Source of the DNA: Crossiella equi
GTDB lineage: Bacteria; Actinomycetota; Actinomycetes; Mycobacteriales; Pseudonocardiaceae
DNA: 64,000 nt
Assembly: GCF_017876755.1 (NCBI RefSeq)
Contig: NZ_JAGIOO010000001.1
Coordinates: 2,873,786 to 2,937,785, forward strand
Direction of reading: 5' to 3'
Shown: one piece after another, positions 56,185-64,000 of the stretch
How the letters are laid out: each line of letters begins with the position of its first letter
Numbering within the stretch: position 1 is the first letter of the stretch
The notes under the pieces: generated by a model
What the model was told of the DNA's origin: nothing
What the model saw: only the letters and a program-made list of their open reading frames with translations
The model's database searches: none
Made by a program: the position numbers and the translations under genes

Positions 56185-59100
56185 GTGACGCACCGACGAA
56201 CACGCACGCTCGCCGTGCTGGTGGCACTGGCCACCGCGGCGAGCACCACACCGGCCACCGGCGCGGCCCCGCCGCCGCCGGAGCAGGCCGGTACCGGGGT
56301 GGCCCGCGAGGTCACCCTGCTGACCGGCGACAAGGTCAGCGCGCGGCAGGGCCCGGACGGCCGGTGGCGGCTGTCCGCGACGCCGGTGCGAGCCGGGGCG
56401 GACTTCACCTACCAGCAGTACCCGGTGACCAGGGACGGTCGCACCGACCTGTACCTGGTGCCGGACCGGGCGGCCCGGCTGGTCGCCTCCGGGGCGCTGG
56501 ACCAGGAGCTGTTCAACATCACCGGCCTGATCCGCCAGGGCTACGACGACGCCCGCTCGGACGTGCTGCCGCTGCTGGTCGAGGGCGCGTCCCCCCGGCT
56601 GCGGGGTGCCAGCACGAGCCGGGGGCTGGCCGAGCTGGGGCTGAGCGCGGTCGATGAGAAGAAGGCGACCGCGACCGACCTCTGGCGCGAGCTCACCCGC
56701 GAGGGCCCGGCCACGCTGTCCGGCGGTGCGCGCAGGATCTGGCTCAACGGCAAGGTCCAGGCCAGCCTGGACCAGAGCGTGCCGCAGGTCGGCGCGCCCG
56801 CGGCCTGGCAGGCCGGGTTCACCGGCAAGGGCGTCACGGTCGCGGTGCTGGACACCGGCATCGACGAGTCCCACCCGGACGTGGCCGGGAAGACCAAGCA
56901 CCGCAAGGACTTCAGCGGCAAGGGCTCGGTCGTGGACGGCAACGGGCACGGCACGCACGTCGCGGCCACCGTGGCCGGATCCGGCGCCGCGGCGGGCGGC
57001 GGCTTCAAGGGCGTGGCGCCCGAGGCCGAGCTGGCCGTGGGCAAGGTGCTCGACGACAGCGGGTTCGGCCAGTTCGACGACGTCATCGAGGGCATGCGGT
57101 GGGCGGCGGCCGAGGTCAAGGCCAAGGTGGTCAACCTGAGCCTGGGCGGCGGGCCGACCGACGGGACCGACCCGGTGGCCAGGGCCGTGAACGAGCTGAC
57201 CCGGCAGCACGGCACGCTGTTCGTGATCTCGGCGGGCAACTCCGGCAAGCCGGGCTCGGTGGGCTCGCCGGGTACCGCGGACCTCGCGCTCACCGTCGGC
57301 AGCGTCACCAAGGCCGGTGGCCGCTCCGGTTTCTCCAGCCAGGGCCCCCGCTTCGGCGACGGCGCGGTCAAGCCCGAGCTGTCCGCGCCGGGCAGTGACA
57401 TCGTGGCCGCCCGGGCCAAGGGCACCTCCATGGGAGACCCGGTGAACGAGCTGTACACCAAGGCCTCCGGCACCTCGATGGCCGCACCGCACGTCGCGGG
57501 CGGCGCGGTGCTGCTGGCCCAGCAGCACCCGGACTGGGCGCCCGAGCAGCTGAAGTCGGCGCTGGTGTCCACCGCCGCGCCGGTCCCGGGCGACGGTGTG
57601 TTCGCGGTCGGCGCGGGCCGGCTGGACTCGGCCAAGGCGGTCGGCGCCACGACCACGGCTTCCCCGAGCGTGGTCAACGCCTTCCTGAAGTGGCCGGACA
57701 CCAAGGCCCAGCAGCGCGTGCTCACCTACACCAACCCGGGCGACGCGCCGGTGACCCTCGACCTCCGGCTCGACCTGCCGGACGCGCCCGCCGCGCTGGC
57801 GAGGCTGTCCGCCACCACGGTCACCGTGCCCGCCAAGGGCAAGGCCGACGTCACGTTCACCTTCACCCCGCGCTCCGGCAAACCCGGCGCCTACGGCGGG
57901 ACGCTGACCGCGACCGGCGGCGGGACCACCGTCCGCACCCTGGTCGGGGTCAACGACGAGCCGGAGAAGTACGACGTCACGGTCAAGGGCACCCGCGCCG
58001 ACGGCAGCCCGGCCAAGGCCGGGGACGGCAGCGTCACGCTGATCAACCAGGCCGACGGCAAGAACCAGTTGGTCGGCTTCGGCGAGACGGTGCGCCTGCC
58101 CAAGGGCGACTACGCCGTGCTGGGCTCGGTGCGCACGCCGAGGCCGGGCGCGGAGCCGAAGACCACCTCGGTGGCCACCCCCTCGCTCAAGGTCGGCCGC
58201 GCCACCACGGTGTCCTTCGACGCCCGGCTCGGCAAACGCGTCAAGATCGACACCGAGCAGGCGGCGGCCCGGGGCGGCTACTGGTACTCGAGCCTGCGGT
58301 ACCAGAGCCCGGGCATGCCCTACTCCTACGGCTACTACTTCGGCATGGACCCGAGGTTCGCCGACTTCAGCAGCTACTCCACCGGCGCGTCCTCACCGGA
58401 CTTCGTCTACGCCAACAACCTCCGCCTGGAGGAGCCCCGGGTGGAGCTGTTCACCGAGGGCACGCGGCGGTCCGAGCTGGCCGCGGACTGGCTGGGCGGC
58501 ACCCCGGAACCGGCGCTGAACGGCAAGTACCGCAGCGTCTGGGCCGGTACCGGCACGCCGGAGGAGCTGGCCGCGATCGAGGCCAAGGGCAAGCTCGTGG
58601 TGATCGGGCTGCCCGGCTCGACCACCTGGGACGAGGTGTACCGGCGCGTCGACGGCATCAAGGCCGCGGGCGGCGCGCTGGCCGGGGTCGTGGTCGCCGA
58701 GTCCGCCGCCCCGGCCGCCGCGCGCACGGCCGAGGAACCGGGCGCCGGCCTGCCCGCGCTGCGCGTGCCCGACGGCTACGCCGACACCATCACCGCGCAC
58801 GCCAAGGCGGGCGGCGAGCTGTCGCTGCTCACCCGGACCAGCAGCAGGTACCGCTACGAGCTGGCCGACTTCGCCTCCGGCGCGGTGCCCGCCAAGCTGG
58901 AACGGCGCTACCGGGACAGCGAGCTGGCCGCGGTCACCATGGCCTACCACGGCTACTCCGCCGACGAGCCGCCCGTGGTCGGCGCCGCCGTGCAGGGGCC
59001 GAAGGACCAGCTCAGCACCGGCTACCAGAGCGCGGCCGTGCCCTCGGCCGAACGGGTCGAGCACTACACACCCGGCGACTGGGAGATCGGCGTGCGGCAC

Positions 59101-59859
59101 TGGGCGCTGGCCTCGGCTCCCCTGGTCGCCAAGCTGAGGCTGGAAGCGGGCAAGAGCTACCGGCAGGAGTGGAACCGCGCGGTCAACGGGCCCTCCTTCG
59201 CGGGCACGCACAGCACCACGCTCGGCAAGAACCACCCCTACGCCTGGGTCAAGGACACCCTGGTCGACGTGACGGTGCCCTGGTTCACCGACGCGGCGGG
59301 CCACCCGCGCGTACCGGACCCGAGCTGGGGTGCGGACACCGGCAGCACCGTGCTCTACGGCGACGGCAAGGAGATCGCGCGGCACAACCTGCCCGGCCGG
59401 GGTGTGTTCATCCGGCCGATGGCCCGCGAGCTCCGGCTGGAGGCCGACATCACCCGCGACGCGTCGTGGTGGCCGGTGTCCACGAGGATCAGCGGCAAGT
59501 GGACGTTCCCGGCCCCGCGGCTGGCCACGGCGCCGCTGCCGCTGCTCGGCGTGCGCTACGCACCGCCGGTGGACCTGCGCAACCTCTCCCCCGCCGGGCA
59601 GCAGGTGCGGATCCCGGTGTCGTTCACCCTGCCCACCGGTCCGGCTCAGGTCGTCAGCCTGACCGTCGACTACTCCACCAACGACGGCACCACCTGGCGG
59701 CAGGCCGAGGTCGGGCACACCGACGCGGGCTGGACCGCGACCGTGCCGAACCCGGCTTCGGGCGCGGTGTCCCTGCGCGCCAAGGCTTCCGACGGCTCCA
59801 GTTCGGTGGAGCAGACGATCGTCAAGGCCTACCAGGTCGGCCTCACTCCTCCGGCCTAG
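56185..59859 (+). CDS. Large secreted subtilase, tandem copy 1
   Basis: An exported S8 protease of 1,224 residues. Signal peptide (about 1-27), a propeptide beginning VTLLTGDKVSARQGPDGRW, then the catalytic domain with Asp223 (AVLDTGIDESHPD), His255 (HGTHVAAT) and Ser431 (GTSMAAPH). About 750 residues of beta-rich domains follow, including a PA-like insert and a C-terminal segment with GPSFAGTHSTTLGKNHPYAW and a fibronectin-like end. The GTG at 56185 has GAGGGG 6 nt upstream. It is a close paralogue of the next gene, with stretches of more than 50 identical bases, for example around 56888 and 60700. Confidence 0.93.
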   Translation: MTHRRTRTLAVLVALATAASTTPATGAAPPPPEQAGTGVAREVTLLTGDKVSARQGPDGRWRLSATPVRAGADFTYQQYPVTRDGRTDLYLVPDRAARLVASGALDQELFNITGLIRQGYDDARSDVLPLLVEGASPRLRGASTSRGLAELGLSAVDEKKATATDLWRELTREGPATLSGGARRIWLNGKVQASLDQSVPQVGAPAAWQAGFTGKGVTVAVLDTGIDESHPDVAGKTKHRKDFSGKGSVVDGNGHGTHVAATVAGSGAAAGGGFKGVAPEAELAVGKVLDDSGFGQFDDVIEGMRWAAAEVKAKVVNLSLGGGPTDGTDPVARAVNELTRQHGTLFVISAGNSGKPGSVGSPGTADLALTVGSVTKAGGRSGFSSQGPRFGDGAVKPELSAPGSDIVAARAKGTSMGDPVNELYTKASGTSMAAPHVAGGAVLLAQQHPDWAPEQLKSALVSTAAPVPGDGVFAVGAGRLDSAKAVGATTTASPSVVNAFLKWPDTKAQQRVLTYTNPGDAPVTLDLRLDLPDAPAALARLSATTVTVPAKGKADVTFTFTPRSGKPGAYGGTLTATGGGTTVRTLVGVNDEPEKYDVTVKGTRADGSPAKAGDGSVTLINQADGKNQLVGFGETVRLPKGDYAVLGSVRTPRPGAEPKTTSVATPSLKVGRATTVSFDARLGKRVKIDTEQAAARGGYWYSSLRYQSPGMPYSYGYYFGMDPRFADFSSYSTGASSPDFVYANNLRLEEPRVELFTEGTRRSELAADWLGGTPEPALNGKYRSVWAGTGTPEELAAIEAKGKLVVIGLPGSTTWDEVYRRVDGIKAAGGALAGVVVAESAAPAAARTAEEPGAGLPALRVPDGYADTITAHAKAGGELSLLTRTSSRYRYELADFASGAVPAKLERRYRDSELAAVTMAYHGYSADEPPVVGAAVQGPKDQLSTGYQSAAVPSAERVEHYTPGDWEIGVRHWALASAPLVAKLRLEAGKSYRQEWNRAVNGPSFAGTHSTTLGKNHPYAWVKDTLVDVTVPWFTDAAGHPRVPDPSWGADTGSTVLYGDGKEIARHNLPGRGVFIRPMARELRLEADITRDASWWPVSTRISGKWTFPAPRLATAPLPLLGVRYAPPVDLRNLSPAGQQVRIPVSFTLPTGPAQVVSLTVDYSTNDGTTWRQAEVGHTDAGWTATVPNPASGAVSLRAKASDGSSSVEQTIVKAYQVGLTPPA

Positions 59860-59929
59860 CCCTCCCGACGATCTCCGTGGTTCGATCGGTGGAAAAAGTG
59901 GAACTCCCACCGGTTTTCGGCCACGAAGG

Positions 59930-59960
59930 AAAAGGGGCCCCGTTCTCCGGGGCCCCTTTT
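59930..59960 (+). terminator. Terminator between the two large subtilases
   Basis: A perfect 13-bp stem AAAAGGGGCCCCG / CGGGGCCCCTTTT with a 5-nt loop and T-rich end, 70 bases after the copy-1 stop and 21 bases before the copy-2 ATG. A weaker stem GGACCC/GGGTCC sits at the same place before copy 1 (about 56145-56163). Each hairpin is followed at once by a GAGGGG ribosome site. Confidence 0.85.
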
Positions 59961-59981
59961 CCCGACTGAGGGGTCGACACG

Positions 59982-62900
59982 ATGAACCGAAGAACACGCA
60001 CGCTGGCCGGTCTGGTGGCACTGGCCACCGCGGCGAGCGCGACGCTGGCCACCGGGGCGAGTGCCGCACCACCGCCAGACACCCCGAGCGGGGTACCGCA
60101 CGAGGTCACGCTGCTGACCGGCGACAAGGTCAGCGCGAAGCAGGGCGCCGATGGCAGGTGGCGGCTGTCCGTGACACCGGTGGCCGACGGCAAACCCTTC
60201 GCCTACCAGCAGATCCCGGTGACCAGGGACGGCCGCACCGACCTGTACCTGGTGCCGGAGAAGGCCGCGGCGCTGGTCGCGGCCGGGGCGCTGGACCGCG
60301 AGCTGTTCAACGTCACCGGCCTGATCCGCCAGGGCTACGACGACGCCCGCTCGAAGGTCCTGCCCCTGCTCGTGGAGTACCCCGAGGCCGCGGCCACCCG
60401 CCGCGCCGCGCGACTGCGGGGCGCGAGTGTGCGGCGTGAGCTGCCTGAGCAGCACCTGGCCTCGGTGGACGCGGACAAGACCACGGCGACCGCGTTCTGG
60501 CGCGAGCTCACCGACGAGGGCCCGGCCACGCTGTCCGGGGGTTCGCGCAAGATCTGGCTCAACGGCAAGGTCCAGGCCAGCCTGGAGCAGAGCGTGCCGC
60601 AGGTCGGCGCGCCCGCCGCGTGGCAGGCCGGGTTCACCGGCAAGGGCGTGACCGTGGCGGTGCTGGACACCGGCATCGACGAGGCGCACCCCGACCTGGC
60701 CGGGAAGACCAAGCACCGCAAGGACTTCAGCGGCAAGGGCTCGGTCGTGGACGGCGACGGGCACGGCACGCACGTGGCCGCCACGGTCGCCGGTACCGGT
60801 GCGGGCGCCGCGGGCAAGACCAAGGGCGTGGCCCCGGAGGCGGACCTGGCCATCGGCAAGGTCCTCGACGACGGCGGCTCCGGCCAGTTCGACGACATCA
60901 TCGCGGGCATGGCGTGGGCCGCGGGCGAGGCCAAGGCCAAGGTCATCAGCATGAGCCTGGGCGGCGGTCCCTCCGACGGCACCGACCCGGTCTCGCAGGC
61001 GGTGAACACGTTGTCCCGCAAGCACGGCGCACTGTTCGTGATCGCCGCGGGCAACTTCGGCTCGCCCGGTTCGGTGTCCAACCCGGGCACCGCGGACCTG
61101 GCGCTCACCGTGGCCAGCGTGACCAAGTCCGGTGGCCGCTCGGACTTCTCCAGCCAGGGCCCCCGGTACAAGGACGGCGCGGTCAAGCCGGAGATCGCCG
61201 CCCCGGGCAGCGACATCGTGGCCGCCCGCGCCAAGGACACCGCCATGGGCGAGCCGGTGAACGACCTGTACACCAAGGCCTCCGGCACCTCCATGGCCAC
61301 CCCGCACGTCGCCGGTGGCGCGGCGATCCTGGCGCAGCAGCACCCGGAGTGGACCGGTGAGCAGCTGAAGTCGGCGCTGGTCGGCAGCACCAAGCCGGTC
61401 CAGGGCAGCGGCGCGTTCGCGGTCGGCTCCGGCAGCATGGACCTGGCCAAGGCGGTCGCCTCCACCATCGCGGTCGCCCCGAGCGTCACCAACACCTTCC
61501 TGAAGTGGCCCAGCACCAAGGCCGAGACCCGCGTGGTCAGCTACAGCAACCCCGGGAACGCGCCGGTCGAGCTGGACCTGGCGCTGGACCTGCCGGGCGC
61601 GCCCGCGGGCCTGGCGAAGCTGTCCGCCACCAAGGTCACCGTGCCCGCCAAGGGCAAGGCCGACGTCACGCTCACGCTCACCCCGCGTTCCGGCAAGCCC
61701 GGCGCGTACGGCGGCGTGCTCACCGCGACCGGCGGCGGGACCACCGTGCGCTCCCTGGTCGGGGTCAACGACGAGCCGGAGAGCTACGACGTCACCGCCA
61801 AGGCCACCCTCGCCGACGGCAAGCCCGCGGCGGCCGCGAACGGCGGCTTCTCCCTGTACAGCCACACCGACGGCGAGCTGTACGACGTGCGCTACGGCGA
61901 GTCGGTGCGCGTGCCCAAGGGCGAGTACACCGCGATCGGCTCGGTGCGCACGCCCCAGGCGGGCAAGGACGACCTGATCACCACCGTGGCCAACCCGCTG
62001 GTCAAGGTCGGCCGCGCCAGCACGGTCTCCTTCGACGCCCGGCAGGGCAGGAAGGTCAAGCTGGACACCGAGCAGGCGGCGGCCCGGGGCGGCTACTGGA
62101 CCTCGCGCATGCAGTACAAGCGCCCGAACGCCGAGTACGCCTACGGCTTCCTGTACATGCTGGAGCCGCGCTTCGCGGAGCTGACCAGCTACTCCACCCC
62201 GGGGGTGCGGTCGCCGGGCTTCGTCTACGCCAACAACCTGCGCCTGGAGGAACCGGACCTGGAGCTGTGGGCTGAGGGTGCGAACCGGAACGAGCTGAAC
62301 GCGGGCTGGCTGCGCGGCTCCCCCGAGCCGATCGGCCAGAGCAGGTACCGGACCGTGTGGGCCGGGGAGGGCACGCCCGAGGAGCTGGCCGGGGTCGACG
62401 CCAAGGGCAAGCTGGTGGCGATCTCGCTGCCCGGGCAGACCACCTACGACGAGGTGTACAAGCGGATCGAGAACATCAAGGCGGCGGGCGGTGTCGCGGC
62501 CGGTCTGGTGGTCGCGGAGGACCTCGGCGGCGTCACCAAGGCGGCGGAGGATCCGCTGGCCGCACTGCCCTCGGTGCGGGTCTTCGGCGGCCACGCGGCC
62601 CGCTTCGCCGAGCACACCAAGGCGGGCGGCGAGCTGTCGCTGACCACCCGGAACGGCAGCCGCTACCGCTACGAGCTGTCCGAGGCCTCCCAGGGCAAGG
62701 TGCCCGGCAAGCTGGAGCGGCGCTACCGGGACAGCGAGCTGGCCGCGGTGACCATGGCCTACCACGGCTACCCGGCCACCGAGCCGCCCATCGTCGGGTC
62801 CTACGTGGACGGTCCGAACGGGCCGCTCGGCACCCAGTGGCACAACGGCGCGGTGCCCTCGGGCGAACGCGTCGAGCACTTCACCCCGGGCAACTGGGAG

Positions 62901-63659
62901 ATCAACGTCTCGCACTGGTGGGGCGCCTCCGGTGACCTGACCGGCCGGATCGGGCTGGAGGCGGGCAAGACCTACCGGCAGGAGTGGAACCGCGCGGTGA
63001 TCGGCCCCTCCTTCGCGGGCACGCACACCACCGCACTCGGCAAGAACCACCCCTACGCCTGGGCCAACGCCGAGGTCATCGACGTGACCGTGCCCTGGTT
63101 CGCCGACGCGGCGGGCCACCCCCGCCTGCCGGACCCGCGCTGGGGCGTCGACAGCGGCGGCATCGCGCTCTACGGCGACGACAAGGAGATCGGCCGGCAC
63201 AGCACGCCCAGCCGGGGCCTGTTCACGCGTTCCCCGGCGCAGCAGTACCGGCTGGAGGCCGACATCACCCGGGACGTGGCGTGGTGGCCGGTGTCCACGA
63301 AGATCAGCGGCAAGTGGACCTTCGCCGCGCCGCGCGAGCGGGTCGCGACGCTGCCGCTGCTCTCGGTGCGCTACACCCCGCCGGTGGACCTGAAGAACCT
63401 CTCGCCCGCCGGGAAAGAGGTCGTGGTACCGGTGTCGGTGTCGCTGCCGAGCGGCCCGGTGCGGGCCACCAGCCTGACCGTGGACTACTCCACCGACGAC
63501 GGCGCCACCTGGCGGGCGGCCGAGGTCGCCAGGACCGAGGCGGGCTGGACCGCGACCGTGCCGAACCCGGCTTCGGGCGCGGTGTCCCTGCGCGCCAAGG
63601 CCTCCGACGGGTCGAGCTCGGTGGAGCAGACGATCGTGAAGGCCTACCAGGTGGGCTGA
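59982..63659 (+). CDS. Large secreted subtilase, tandem copy 2
   Basis: A 1,225-residue exported S8 protease, paralogue of copy 1. Signal peptide (about 1-29, ending ASAAPPP), propeptide, and catalytic residues Asp229 (AVLDTGIDEAHPD), His261 (HGTHVAAT) and Ser437 (GTSMATPH). All downstream domains of copy 1 are conserved in order. ATG at 59982 follows GAGGGG. The 5' flank repeats that of copy 1 (GTGGTTCG, TCG, GGAAAAA pattern near 59876 and 56084), so the duplication included the leader. The last 80 codons are almost identical between copies, which suggests recent duplication or gene conversion. Confidence 0.93.
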   Translation: MNRRTRTLAGLVALATAASATLATGASAAPPPDTPSGVPHEVTLLTGDKVSAKQGADGRWRLSVTPVADGKPFAYQQIPVTRDGRTDLYLVPEKAAALVAAGALDRELFNVTGLIRQGYDDARSKVLPLLVEYPEAAATRRAARLRGASVRRELPEQHLASVDADKTTATAFWRELTDEGPATLSGGSRKIWLNGKVQASLEQSVPQVGAPAAWQAGFTGKGVTVAVLDTGIDEAHPDLAGKTKHRKDFSGKGSVVDGDGHGTHVAATVAGTGAGAAGKTKGVAPEADLAIGKVLDDGGSGQFDDIIAGMAWAAGEAKAKVISMSLGGGPSDGTDPVSQAVNTLSRKHGALFVIAAGNFGSPGSVSNPGTADLALTVASVTKSGGRSDFSSQGPRYKDGAVKPEIAAPGSDIVAARAKDTAMGEPVNDLYTKASGTSMATPHVAGGAAILAQQHPEWTGEQLKSALVGSTKPVQGSGAFAVGSGSMDLAKAVASTIAVAPSVTNTFLKWPSTKAETRVVSYSNPGNAPVELDLALDLPGAPAGLAKLSATKVTVPAKGKADVTLTLTPRSGKPGAYGGVLTATGGGTTVRSLVGVNDEPESYDVTAKATLADGKPAAAANGGFSLYSHTDGELYDVRYGESVRVPKGEYTAIGSVRTPQAGKDDLITTVANPLVKVGRASTVSFDARQGRKVKLDTEQAAARGGYWTSRMQYKRPNAEYAYGFLYMLEPRFAELTSYSTPGVRSPGFVYANNLRLEEPDLELWAEGANRNELNAGWLRGSPEPIGQSRYRTVWAGEGTPEELAGVDAKGKLVAISLPGQTTYDEVYKRIENIKAAGGVAAGLVVAEDLGGVTKAAEDPLAALPSVRVFGGHAARFAEHTKAGGELSLTTRNGSRYRYELSEASQGKVPGKLERRYRDSELAAVTMAYHGYPATEPPIVGSYVDGPNGPLGTQWHNGAVPSGERVEHFTPGNWEINVSHWWGASGDLTGRIGLEAGKTYRQEWNRAVIGPSFAGTHTTALGKNHPYAWANAEVIDVTVPWFADAAGHPRLPDPRWGVDSGGIALYGDDKEIGRHSTPSRGLFTRSPAQQYRLEADITRDVAWWPVSTKISGKWTFAAPRERVATLPLLSVRYTPPVDLKNLSPAGKEVVVPVSVSLPSGPVRATSLTVDYSTDDGATWRAAEVARTEAGWTATVPNPASGAVSLRAKASDGSSSVEQTIVKAYQVG

Positions 63660-63679
63660 GCGAGGGGAGGTGCGGCCCG

Positions 63680-64000
63680 TCAGCTGGTGCCGGGCTGCAC
63701 CTTCTGCTCGAACAGGTCGGCCACGGAGTTGGCGTCGGAGCGCACGCCGTCGGCCAGCACCACACCCAGCAGGGGGCGGTCGGCGACGGTGAAGATCACC
63801 CGGCCGCCCTTGGCCGACACCGTGGCCGAGTACCGCCCGCGCAGGCCGTTGCCCGCCCAGTCGGCCTCCACCCACTCGCCCTTGCCCGCGAACTCGCGCA
63901 GCTTGGCCACCACGCGGTCCCGGTCCTCGGTCGTGGCGACCTGGTAGTAGAGCACCTTGTTCTTGTCCGAGGTCTCACACGCGGCCTGCTGCCCGGTGAT
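63680..64000 (-). CDS. Unknown protein, 5' end cut by window
   Basis: The last 106 residues of a gene that enters from the right edge. The visible part begins ITGQQAACETSDKNKVLYYQVATTEDRD and alternates strand-like and helical stretches (VVAKLREFAGKG, GRYSATVSAKGGRVIFTVADRP), ending KVQPGTS. The frame is open to base 64000 without a stop, so an internal ATG at 63955 is probably not the start. A cysteine near the left end could be part of a secreted domain. No family recognised. It converges on the copy-2 subtilase, 20 bp apart. Confidence 0.6.
   Translation of the reverse strand: MTGQQAACETSDKNKVLYYQVATTEDRDRVVAKLREFAGKGEWVEADWAGNGLRGRYSATVSAKGGRVIFTVADRPLLGVVLADGVRSDANSVADLFEQKVQPGTS

Noticed and set aside
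59856..63875. A 1,339-residue open frame on the minus strand opposite the second large subtilase
   Set aside because: Long antisense frames are expected in GC-rich DNA. The translation is Gly/Arg/Ala/His-rich without domains, while the plus strand encodes a clear protease.

Overview
The window is very GC-rich DNA, densely coded on both strands, with many GTG starts and 4-bp ATGA/GTGA stop/start overlaps. The gene content points to an actinomycete: a MurE with the mDAP-type DNPR motif, gluABCD, a mycobacterial Sdh1-like succinate dehydrogenase, ShbA-type and ECF42-type sigma factors, a DUF3046 gene near recA, and recA control sites of actinobacterial type. I infer a relative of the Pseudonocardiaceae from the overall content. 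This is an inference, because no rRNA lies in the window.

Layout. (1) 1-9876, minus strand: a piece of the division/cell-wall (dcw) cluster, transcribed murE-murF-mraY-murD-ftsW-(576-bp gap)-murG-murC. murC runs off the left edge. (2) 9877-15507: a repeat-filled gap, a secreted neutral ceramidase (+), a dienelactone-hydrolase-like enzyme, a secreted membrane-anchored protein and the GTPase hflX. (3) 15788-22727: an R2-like diiron protein, a quinone oxidoreductase divergent from its likely HxlR regulator, dapF, miaA, a Rv2728c-like protein, a DUF349 protein and a small hydrophobic protein. (4) 22928-32297: glutamate uptake (gluABCD), an extra binding lipoprotein, the divergent GluR/GluK-like two-component system, a GT-B-like protein and an orphan TAXI binding protein. 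(5) 32368-41074: miaB plus a small membrane protein, a Sdh1-type succinate dehydrogenase operon, and the Entner-Doudoroff pair edd-eda. (6) 41320-48805: an XRE/DUF5753 regulator, a HAD phosphatase, an ECF42 sigma factor with its DGPF partner, a PPOX-type protein joined to an APH(3')-like kinase, a TetR regulator, and recX-recA. (7) 49180-64000: a LuxR-type regulator, a secreted subtilisin with a P domain, DUF3046, a tiny membrane protein, an MFS exporter with an acyl-CoA dehydrogenase, an ECF sigma factor, two tandem 1.2-kb-residue-class subtilases (about 1,225 residues each), and a gene cut by the right edge.

The most unusual signal is non-coding. Two arrays built from the same 22-bp unit (core GGCCAACACG plus a 12-bp spacer) lie at both ends of the murE-ftsW block. 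Array 1 (2761-2959) is a near-perfect dyad of five forward and five inverted units on an exact 22-bp lattice. Array 2 (9982-10169) has three inverted then four forward units, so its polarity is reversed. A separate 95-bp palindrome (2533-2627) also lies in the ftsW-murG gap. Other strong regulatory signals are a LexA box and a PafBC-type promoter before recA, an HxlR operator, an ECF42-type promoter, and a 71-bp inverted repeat that contains the stop codons of two convergent genes.
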